Positions 39,501 to 51,500 of a DNA stretch of 64,000 nt are shown piece by piece. Positions within the stretch are counted from its first letter, which is position 1. Each line of letters opens with the position of its first letter. The position numbers and the translations under genes were made by a program. The notes under the pieces are model-generated. The model made no database searches and was not told the DNA's origin. It saw nothing but the letters and a program-made list of their open reading frames with translations. Source of the DNA: Sipunculus nudus (Eukaryota; Annelida; Sipuncula; Golfingiida; Sipunculidae); the NCBI GenBank assembly GCA_026874595.1, contig CM049318.1:9090741-9154740 (forward strand). Reading direction: 5' to 3'.

Positions 39501-42500
39501 TTCTTCTCTTCAAACCCTGCATAAGGGTTAGACATTGTTTGTGTTTAAATACATGATTCTTAAAAATAAATCGGTCTTTATTTGTCTCCAAAATGTTATT
39601 ATTATAAGTCTGAGTGGAGACAGACAAGGTGCATCACAGCTTACACTGACAAGCTGTAATTAAAACGTGTAATTTGTTCTTCTCTTCAAACCCTGCATAA
39701 GGGTTAGACATTGTTTGTGTTTAAATACATGATTCTTAAAAATAAATCGGTCTTTATTTGTCTCCAAAATGTTATTATTATAAGTCTGAGTGGAGACAGA
39801 CAAGGTGCATCACAGCTTACACTGACAAGCTGTAATTAAAACGTGTAATTTGTTCTTCTCTTCAAACCCTGCATAAGGGTTAGACATTGTTTGTGTTTAA
39901 ATACATGATTCTTAAAAATCAATCGGTCTTTATTTGTCTCCAAAATGTTATTATTATAAGTCTGAGTGGAGACAGACAAGGTGCATCACAGCTTACACTG
40001 ACAAGCTGTAATTAAAACGTGTAATTTGTTCTTCTCTTCAAACCCTGCATAAGGGTTAGACATTGTTTGTGTTTAAATACATGATTCTTAAAAATAAATC
40101 GGTCTTTATTTGTCTCCAAAATGTTATTATTATAAGTCTGAGTGGAGACAGACAAGGTGCATCACAGCTTACACTGACAAGCTGTAATTAAAACGTGTAA
40201 TTTGTTCTTCTCTTCAAACCCTGCATAAGGGTTAGGCATTGTTTGTGTTTAAATACATGATTCTTAAAAATAAATCGGTCTTTATTTGTCTCCAAAATGT
40301 TATTATTATAAGTCTGAGTGGAGACAGACAAGGTGCATCACAGCTTACACTGACAAGCTGTAATTAAAACGTGTAATTTGTTCTTCTCTTCAAACCCTGC
40401 ATAAGGGTTAGGCATTGTTTGTGTTTAAATACATGATTCTTAAAAATAAATCGGTCTTTATTTGTCTCCAAAATGTTATTATTATAAGTCTGAGTGGAGA
40501 CAGACAAGGTGCATCACAGCTTACACTGACAAGCTGTAATTAAAACGTGTAATTTGTTCTTCTCTTCAAACCCTGCATAAGGGTTAGGCATTGTTTGTGT
40601 TTAAATACATGATTCTTAAAAATAAATCGGTCTTTATTTGTCTCCAAAATGTTATTATTATAAGTCTGAGTGGAGACAGACAAGGTGCATCACAGCTTAC
40701 ACTGACAAGCTGTAATTAAAACGTGTAATTTGTTCTTCTCTTCAAACCCTGCATAAGGGTTAGACATTGTTTGTGTTTAAATACATGATTCTTAAAAATA
40801 AATCGGTCTTTATTTGTCTCCAAAATGTTATTATTATAAGTCTGAGTGGAGACAGACAAGGTGCATCACAGCTTACACTGACAAGCTGTAATTAAAACGT
40901 GTAATTTGTTCTTCTCTTCAAACCCTGCATAAGGGTTAGGCATTGTTTGTGTTTAAATACATGATTCTTAAAAATAAATCGGTCTTTATTTGTCTCCAAA
41001 ATGTTATTATTATAAGTCTGAGTGGAGACAGACAAGGTGCATCACAGCTTACACTGACAAGCTGTAATTAAAACGTGTAATTTGTTCTTCTCTTCAAACC
41101 CTGCATAAGGGTTAGGCATTGTTTGTGTTTAAATACATGATTCTTAAAAATAAATCGGTCTTTATTTGTCTCCAAAATGTTATTATTATAAGTCTGAGTG
41201 GAGACAGACAAGGTGCATCACAGCTTACACTGACAAGCTGTAATTAAAACGTGTAATTTGTTCTTCTCTTCAAACCCTGCATAAGGGTTAGACATTGTTT
41301 GTGTTTAAATACATGATTCTTAAAAATAAATCGGTCTTTATTTGTCTCCAAAATGTTATTATTATAAGTCTGAGTGGAGACAGACAAGGTGCATCACAGC
41401 TTACACTGACAAGCTGTAATTAAAACGTGTAATTTGTTCTTCTCTTCAAACCCTGCATAAGGGTTAGACATTGTTTGTGTTTAAATACATGATTCTTAAA
41501 AATCAATCGGTCTTTATTTGTCTCCAAAATGTTATTATTATAAGTCTGAGTGGAGACAGACAAGGTGCATCACAGCTTACACTGACAAGCTGTAATTAAA
41601 ACGTGTAATTTGTTCTTCTCTTCAAACCCTGCATAAGGGTTAGACATTGTTTGTGTTTAAATACATGATTCTTAAAAATAAATCAGTCTTCATTTTTCTC
41701 CAAAATCTTAGTATTGTAAGTGTCAGTGGACACCGACAAGATCCATCACATCTTGCACTTGCCAACCTTAATTAAACCATCTAATTTGTTCTTCTGTTCA
41801 AACCCTGCATAAGGGTTAGATATTATCTGTGTTTAAATACATGATTGTCAAAAATAAATCAATCTATTAATTGTAAGCATTTGTCTGCAAAATGTTAGTA
41901 TTGTAAGTCGCAGTGGAAATAGACGAGGTGCATCACAGTTTACACTGGTCAGCCGTAATTAAAGCATGTAATTTCTTCTTCAGTTCAAACCCTGCATTAG
42001 GGTTACCTCTCGTTCATGTCAAAATATATGATTCTTTAAAATAAATCAATGTATTTAAACCATTTGTCTGTTTTTTATATTCTCAACCAAGATCAAAGTC
42101 CAAAAATAAAAAGCACTGAATATAGCTTGAGGCACATTCCTCAACCTACAAAACTCTGACAAGTAAATAATACACAATCTAAAAAAAATAGTTCATTCAA
42201 AATTACACCGGATTTTGAAAATCTTCCTACACTCAAGACAGTTCCCCTATTCCATACACCCCCTCCCCCTTCGTAAAACCACCTGTCATCCCCTGAAAAT
42301 AATGAATTCACAAACTTCATTTGTATATCATTTATAACACCAAGCTTTAAACCTATCAGAGTACTATAAGTTATATCATGATCCCGTTTATCTGTCTTCC
42401 ATACCATTCAATTTACATAATACAATTCCTTTAAAATTAACCTTCCTACTTTTTCGTTACTGTGCCCTGACAATTTCACTGAACAAATCTTTTCCTCCCT

Positions 42501-45500
42501 CTCCATCATCACTCTTGTAACTAACTGTTGCCCTTGAAAACTACTAAATTCCAGAAATTTCTCCATACAGAAGACAAAATTAAAACAGACACTATTATCC
42601 AGCCTACAGGAAAAATCAAGATCTACACTCTATCAGTTCTGCTGTGCTTATTTGCATTAATCAAATTCATAGAACCATAGCTGATCGACATGACTGGTGG
42701 CACCATCTACATTATCTTAATTTTGAAAAGTTTTTGTTGAAACTTTTTTCTTTTCACAGGGCATAAATTGTACCTGTAAACCCTGAAATCATATATATGC
42801 TCATCCTGAGAATTCCCCAAATGTTCTTTGCAATCAGAAATTAGATCCAGTGACCAATATACTCGTCACAATCCAATTTTGAACACCACAGAATTAATGT
42901 AATTTACATACAATTCAGCAGATCCCTCATCAATACCTGGATACATATGTCAACAGCCGCTTCATGAATTCTCCTGAAATCTACATTCCCTGTTAGCTAA
43001 CCATGGATGGATTAGTTTTTTATTTCATCTGAACACCATGCTGGCTTAAACTACATTTTTAGTGAACCTGACACCTATTACTGTTCCCCGCAGCATCCAT
43101 CATCTCTTCATTAACCCATACTATCTCAAGAATGGTTGCACCTAGGATCACAAAATTTTGTGAAAATATTTCATAACTAACTTTTCAAATATGTTCTGGT
43201 TGTGCCACCTGCATCAACTTATGATTTACAGGGCGACAGTTCTATTTTGGCCCCTTTTAGCCACCAATCTTTCAAAATCATAAAGTGTCAACAAAACTCA
43301 TATTTCACAGAAATAATCCTACTTTAATCCTCAAGTTTGTTAGAATAGTTCTGCTTTTGTTACTTTTGACAGAGTTACAGTATCCTGGTATTATAGTAAC
43401 AGTAAGCCTCTATTATACCTGACCTTTTCAATAGCCTTCTTTCTGCAAAACTTCACTGCCAAATTCTTATATATCACACACGATCAATCATTTGCATCAA
43501 TCATTTTTGACCTAATTAGAGGCTTTTCAATTTAGTCATATCCAATTAAACCCTCCATCTAGTAATCTTCAAAAATCTTCTCCATAACCATCAAGCCAAA
43601 TTGTTAAATATTTCACCCAACTTAGCTTAAAGCACTGCACACTAGCTGTACCATAATATTCTGAAATTATTAGCAAACTACAACCATTCTTTTCAACTGC
43701 TTTTATAAGAACCTGAATTTGTTATTTTCCTGTATCTTATTATGACCACCTTGTGTCTGCAAAATCTAAATTTGATTCATATTACTCAAGAATGATCTCC
43801 AAAATAATAATTCTTTTAATTAAGTTTAATCAGTCCATTTGAATCATTTTGCAGTGAATTATCGGATGTTAACCTTAGTCATGCAACCGTATAGCCTATT
43901 TGTCTAAACATATAACATCTGACCTGAAATATTCTATGAATATTTATTATGCTGTACAAAGTCAACTAATGTTTATGTATACATAAGATTATTCGAAAAA
44001 ATAACATTTCTGTATTCTGATTTTGCATTCACTAGCCATCTATTAATATTCAGAATATATTGATACAAAAAAGTTAATATATTAGCATGAAAAACACTTT
44101 GTTCAACAAAATAACTATTTGCTAACTGATAAAAGTATCTATAAATCTCTTTCACATAGTAACAACACCAGATCTCATCAACACCTTTAGTCTCTATAAA
44201 TAGCCTTCACACAATCCCAACATCAGTTCACATCAAGATTTTAGACATCCATAAATAACTTTGGCATGATGGCAAGATTACAAGTGGAACACATGTTTTA
44301 ACCTTCAACTGTTCCTACAACTTGGTATGCATTTTCATGGTAAGTTAAGTGTTTTATTTTAAACCAGTCAATACAAATTTATATGTAAAATGTCGCTTTA
44401 TCAGCAGAAATCCTGAAACCCCATAAAACTGATTTCATGCCAATCTGTCCTCCAGTGTGACATAACTCCTCTACACACATATCACCCAAGCACTAAACCT
44501 GCTGTTTATTCCATTACACGTTTCCATGAGGCCTTGTTGTTTTACACTAGAAAAAATATAGTTGTTCCATTTTCTCAACACCAGGTTATGTGCTCAAGTT
44601 TGGTATGTTGATTTATCATTTATTCATTGTCTGTGCATTCCAGAACAAAAAAAACCTTGCAGTTCCACTTTATTTCTAGTCTGTATGCGCAACATGCTGT
44701 TACCAGCAAAATTTAATTCTTGCAATACCAGTTAAAACTAATGTCTGATGACTACATATTCATTAGATTTTGCATGCAAAACATCCTTGTAATTCAAGTT
44801 CAGCTGAGCGTCATGGCCCATGGGCCTCTTGTTAAGATATGGAAGTGGAGGAGGTTAAGCAACAACAGTTAAAGATTATAATAAAGAAATATAGATAAGT
44901 TGTACTTATGAAACAATTTTTTAACATACTTCACTATTTTGTATTATCTTTAATCGTTGACTGTTGACGGAAAAATGCCAGCATCCTTGGCAAAGAATCG
45001 TTATATTCTTGAAAATTAATTTCAGTAATATCTGCTCGTATAGCCACGCAATTATATTAAATAAATGTTCATCATATACCTGAAACCTTGTCTCACAATA
45101 AAAAAAAACAGCTTCCTAAATTTATGGAGATTTGTTCTTGCCACGGGAGGTTTGTTCGATTCGCAACGGAATATATGTTAGTTTAATGTAAAATTATACA
45201 AATAGGGCGAGACGTCTGAATTCATACAATCCTGCACTATCTTGTTGTACAAGGTTTGGTGCTCAAAGAAAGAAATCCGTAGAACCTATTTTTAAGGATG
45301 AGTGTTAAATGCTCAAAAGTTCCTCATCCTTATCATAGAAATACACAAGTTTAATATTATACGGTCCTATGGTTCCTTGTGCAAGAAAATAAGCTGTCAC
45401 AGTTCCTTTTATTCTGATGTTACAATAGTAAAAATAGGAGACTGAATGAAATGAACATTATGGACTTGTATACGCAAATATATGAAGCGGGTATTTGCTG

Positions 45501-48500
45501 TAATTATTATAAATAATATTAATAGCTTTAATAATTCATAAAATGTATGTATTTGAATATAATGATATTGGGAATTAACAAAGAAGTTTTCATTCAACAA
45601 CACTAGAGTCCTTAAAAGTCTGATTAATATTTTCAAGAAGAAAATCCTCAACAATTTCTGAAATTGCACTGAGGCATTTATTTCAGAATTTAACAAATTA
45701 ATTTGATAAATAAAACACAACATATGTAAGATTGTAAACACGATATGGCTGAAATGGAAATAAATACGATGATTTTTTTATTAGCTCAGCTGACTGAAAG
45801 TCATCTGAGCTATAGCGATCACTCTTTGTCCGTCGTCCGTCTGTCTGTCTGTCTGTCTGTCCGTCTGTCTGTCTGTCCGTCTGTCCGTCTGTCTGTCCGT
45901 TAACCAGGCACAAATCGTAACCGCTAGAACTGGAATCTTCTTACTTGACATCCTGGGAGGTCCATGAAAAATCTCCTTGGAAACCAGAAATTAGGTCTCT
46001 GTTACCCATGTCCTTCGAGCTATGGAGCCCCAAAGTACCCCCCAGAAAAGTCCAAAATTTCAATCAAAAACTTCAATTTCTCATTAACTACTTGACTGAT
46101 GGTCATGATTTTTGGCATACATATTGATCATGAGAGGTTCCATCAGTTCCTGAAGACTGGTGGCACCAACTGTATTTTTCGATTTTTTACGAATTTTTTT
46201 CTCTATTTTTGAGACCTTTAAAAATGTGAACATCTGTTAACAAGGCACAAATCGTAATGACTGGACTTAGAATCTTCATTCTCGACACACTGAGAGACCT
46301 ATGAAAAGTCTCCATGGAAACCAGAAATTAGGTCTCTGTTACCCATATCCTTCCAGCCATGGGGCCCCAAACTACCCCCCAGAAAAGTAAAAAATTTCAA
46401 ACAAAAACTTCAATATCTCATTAAATACTTGACTGATGGTCATGATTTTTGTCATACATATTAAATCATGAGATGTTCCATCACTTCCTGCAGACTGGTG
46501 GCGCCATCTGTATCGTTCATTTTTTTACGAATTTTTTTCTCTATTTTTGAGACCTTTCAAAATGTAAACATCTGTTAACAAGGCACAAATCGTAAAGACT
46601 GGACCTAGAATCTTCATTCTTGACACACTGAGAGACCTATGAAAGGTCTCCATGGAAACCAGAAATTAGGTCTCTGTTACCCATATTCTTTGAGCTATGG
46701 AGCCCCAAAGTACCCCCAAGAAAAGTAAAAAATTTCATACAAAAACTTCAATATCTCATTAACTACTTGACTGATGGTCATGATTTGTGGCATAACAATT
46801 GATCATGAGATGTGTCATCACTTCCTGCAGACTGGTGGTGCCACCTTTATTGTTCGATTTTTTACGATTTTTTCCTCTATTTTTGAGACCTTTAAGGATG
46901 CTGTCATCTGTTAGCATGGCACAAATCGTAACGACTGGACCTAGAATCTTCATTCTTGACACACTGAGAGGTCCATGAAAAATATCCTTGGAAACCAGAA
47001 ATTAGGTCTCTGTTAACCATATCCTTCGAGCTATGGGGCCCCAAAGTACCCCCCCCCCCCCGAGTAGTCAAAAATTTCATACAAAAACTTCAATATCTCA
47101 ATAACTACATTACTGATGGTCATGATTTTTGGCATACATATTGATTATGAAATGTTCCATCAGTTCCTGCAGACTTGTGGCGCCACCTGTATTGTTTGAT
47201 TTTTTACGATTTTTTCCTCTATTTTTGAGACCTTTAAGGATGCTGTCATCTGTTAACGTGGCACAAATCATAACGACTGGACTTAGAATCTTCATTCTCG
47301 ACAAACTGAGAGACCTTTGAAAAGTCTCCATGGAAACCAAAATTAGGTCTCTGTTTCCCATATTCTTCGAGCTATGGAGCCCTAAAGTACCCCCAAGAAA
47401 AGTAAAAAATTTCATACAAAAACTTCAATATCTCATTAACTACTTGACTGATGGTCATGATTTGTGGCATAACAATTGATTATGAGATGTTCCATCAGTT
47501 CCTGCAGACTGGTGGCGCCACCTATGTTATCTATCAAGAGGGTGCAAATTGCAACAACTGGACCTAGAAACTTCATTCTTGTCATGCAAGGAGGCCCATG
47601 AAGAGTGCCTGTGGAAACTTGAAATTAGGTCTCTGTTACCCATATCCTTCAAGCTATAGGTCTCTGAAGTATCCCTCAGAATAATGGACAATTTGATACA
47701 AAAGCTGAAGTATCTGAACAACTAATACGGAGATCATCATGATTCTTTGCATGGATATTGACCATTAAGTGTTTTTAGCTCAGCTGTCTGTAAGTCATCT
47801 GAAGTATCCCTCAGAATAATGGACAATTTGATACAAAAGCTCAAGTATCTAAACAACTATTGCAGTGATCACCATGATTCTTTGCATGGATATTGATCAT
47901 GAAATATTTCATCAATTTCTGCATTCTGGTGGCGCCACCTGTATTTTTTCAATTTTTAGCTCAGCTGACTGAAAGTCATCTGAGCTGTAGGGATCACCTT
48001 TTGTCCGTTGTACGTTCGGCCATCTAGGCGTCTGTCTGTTAACAGGGCACAAATCGTAACCGCTAGACCGGGAATCTTCTCACTTGAAATCCTGGGAGGT
48101 CTATCGAAATGCTCTTTTTAAACCTGAAATTAGGTCACTGTGACCTATATTCTTCGAGCTATGGGGTTCTGAAGTACCCCCCAGAATAATGCAAAATTTA
48201 ACACAAAAGCTCAAGTATCTGAACAACTAATGCATTAATCACCATGATTCTTTGCATGGATATTGATCATGGAGTGTTTCATCAATTTCTGGAGATTGGT
48301 GGCGCTACCTATATTTTTTTTTATTTTTACGATTTTTTTTCTCTTCTTTTGTGATCTTTAAACATTTGGTCATCTGTAAACAGGGCACAAATCATAATGA
48401 CTGGACCTAGAATCTTCTGTCCTCACCTCCAGGGAAGCCCATAAAAGGTCTACATGGAAACCCGAAATAAGGTCCCTGTTACCCATATTCTGTGAGCCAT

Positions 48501-51500
48501 CGGGCTCTGAAGTACCCCCCAGAATAAAGATTTGGTCATATATTAACAGGGCACAAATCATAATGACTGGACCTAGAATCTTCTGTCCTCACCTCCAGGG
48601 AAGCCCATAAAAGGTCTACATGGAAACCCGAAATAAGGTCCCTGTTACCCATATCCTTCATGCTCTGGGGCTCCGAATTACTCCCCAGAATAAAGATTTG
48701 GTCATCTGTTAACAGAGCACAAATTATAATGACTTGACCTGGAATCTCCTTTCTTGATATGCTGGGAGGCCCCTGAAAAGTCTCCTTGTGCACCTGAAAT
48801 TACATCTCTGTTACCCATATCCTTCATCCTATGCGGCTTTGAAATACCCCCCAGAATAAACATTTGGATTTGTTAACAGGGCAAAAATCATAATAACTGG
48901 ACCTAGAATTTTATTTTTTGACATGCTGGGAGACCCCTGAAAAGTCATCTTGTAAACCTTGAAAATAGGTGTCTGTTACCCATATCCTTCATGCTACAGA
49001 GCTCCATAGTACCCCAATGAATATTGGATGATTTTATACAAAAGGTCAAGTTTGGAAAAAGTATTTCATTCAAATTTGACATTCAGATGATAAAATTACT
49101 TTTGTCAATGTCTTCCTGGTCAGCTGAGCGTCATGACCCCTGGGTCACTTGTTAATAAAGAGATGACCTAGTAACTGTGATTCTGTCTTTAGAGTAACTG
49201 AAACAAACATGCATTTTCGAGTCACTCAAGTAGCGTCAGATTATCTGCTACAATGGAGGCACTGTCTTTCATGTATGGAATAATTCATCTACGATTACAG
49301 GCTTACCAAAACAGCAGACATGGGCTTGTATGATTATATCAATAACATCTACTCGAATCATAGCTTTGAAGGTATGGCACATTTTCATTACAGTGAAAAT
49401 AGACTGCTTTATCAAGCTGCTATGTATAATATTATGGGAAAAATTGATTGTTTTCATACATCATTAAGAACACAGACGTATATGGATATTAGATATGTTC
49501 AATCTATTTCAAAACAGAATGAAACATAGGAAACTCTCTAGTCAAAGATAAAATACCTGGAATTAACAGCTTTTAAGTATTTATTGTTAAACTAAAACAT
49601 ATGCGTACATGAACCTTCTTAATTATTGGTTGAACTTGTTCTCATCAATAATTCTTTCTTAAGTATTGGTTGATTTTTTTTATTAAAAAATGGAGTGAAT
49701 TTTAATCAGGATAAGTATTTTGTAGAAACACCACCTATACAGGTCGAGCGCTTCAATGTGACGGAGTTCTTACTGGAAGTGGGTCATCAAGCTGAGGACT
49801 TCATTGTTGAGTCAGCAATCAATTCAAAGTCTTATATACATTGCACACACACAACGTCATATAAAATATATATTGTTTTCACCCGGAACAATGATGCTGG
49901 GTTTATTGGTAAAGTGACGTTTGGACTGCAAAAAACTCATTTTTTAAACATAGATTACTGGTATGTTGGTATCACTGTCGATTGAATGCAGAAGAATGAA
50001 AATCTATGAACAGAATGATATTTTATTATAATGCCTTCTAGTTCAGGTTATATATGCATTTATGCACGTCATAGCCTGTTGTTAAAATCTCAAATGTTCT
50101 ATCAATATGCCATTAATATTATGCCTTACCGTCCTACCGCAGCAATCAAACCATCGCGAAATTCTCAGGAATGCATGGTGCTATCCACTCGTAAATTAAA
50201 ACAAACAGTATAACGTTGCACGTTTTAATTTTCTGTTATAAATTATTGAAAAGAATCGTTACAGATAGGAAATATAAACATATAATTTTAAATGGGACTC
50301 TCTCCTTATGGACAAAATAAAATTGATTGGTTACCGGAAGGAGTATTTTTCTTAATGATGCGAAATTCTGTTGAAGATGCAAGTGGGATGGCCACCCTTG
50401 TGACGTTAAGAAAGTCTTCACATCGATACTTACAAGGTTCGGCCCATGTTACACATTCAATAGAGAAAATGCATCATTCCAGGTGTTTCGGTCAGGTAGG
50501 TGTCGCCAGGTGTTTCCTGGTCCTTATGGTCTGGAAAATAGATCATCATATCCACTGACATTTTGTGGTATGCAGATGCATAAATGTAAACCATTTGGTA
50601 TGCCATAACACCAATTTTTTAGCTGTTTTTGTTTTTGGTTATGCCTCAGATCCCTGTTCTGTTGTCAGAAAAAAAATCATCATCATCGGCTTGATTCAAA
50701 CAATCTTTACGCTCTCATTTCTTCAGATTAATAACCAATTCATGTAATCCATGAGAGCTTATATAATGAAACATATCAATATTATTTCAGCTTGATTAAA
50801 TAGCTAATATATTTAAGTCTGCAAGAAGGCGTCAAACACTTTCAGCAATCCGACTAATTTTGTTGGGGATTGAGAAATATGTTGGAATTATAGATTAGCC
50901 AGAATTTTCAAATATTTCTGTATTTTGACTTTAAATTTTGATAACGTAAGTGATTTTGGAGATAAAGCATTATGACTCATTTTTATCCGTTTTGTTTTTA
51001 TGATTTAAATTTAAACTTTGAGGGAAAAGGAATAAGTTCTATTTTGAAAAAATACGTCACTTTTCTTATTTTTCTTTCTTATTAATGCAGAAAAAAATAT
51101 AGGATATTTATATAAACTCGGACTTACAATTTTTACGATGTAACCATAATCTGTGGTTGAACAATTGGCAACACATTAAAATTAAATTATAACTCTCTAA
51201 GACTACTGCAGGTTAACTGGTAGATAACAATAATATGTTATTTGTAAATTAGGTGCAGGATTCAGCCTAAGTTTGGTCTTGAACGTTGAGGAATACGAGT
51301 ACATGGCAGGACCGCACACAGAGGTTGGGATTAAGGTGGGCTTGATTTTCCAAAAATAGGAAAACGTGAATACATATTAGGGTAGAAGTACAAAAAAAAT
51401 CAGAGAATGAAAGCATTCTCTTTCTCAAGCACGTGAATTCTGATCTTATATTCTGCTGGACATAATAGCTTAATTGCCACACGAATATCTAGATGTAATA

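Larger units (their letters stand above)
6620..44834 (+). mobile_element. Candidate giant Helentron bounded by matching 5' and 3' ends
   Basis: The 5' end at 6620 and the 3' end at 44801-44834 match the two ends of the compact 3.4-kb element at 45781-49154, in the same orientation. Between them, all on the + strand, are an intact Rep/helicase/endonuclease gene, an RPA-like gene and the 176-bp satellite. If the two termini belong together this is one roughly 38-kb transposon in channel intron 2. The alternative is a pile-up of smaller elements in which the 3' end belongs to a decayed neighbour; nested 5' ends at 8640 and 9463 and inserted repeats make that a live possibility. No target-site evidence can settle it, because Helentrons insert between T residues without duplication. 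Confidence 0.4.

Noticed and set aside
33951-41694. Regularly spaced repeats suggestive of a CRISPR array
   Set aside because: Whole 176-bp monomers are repeated without unique spacers, and the genome is animal; this is satellite DNA.
45409-45741. 110-codon minus-strand frame
   Set aside because: AT-rich Leu/Ile-heavy translation with no motif, splice context or start context.
49372-49529. Longer version of channel exon 3 (frame continues past GMAHFHYSENRLLYQ)
   Set aside because: No donor in this extension gives a phase that joins the next exon; GTATGG at 49372 with the acceptor at 49725 keeps frame. Transcript data could overturn this.
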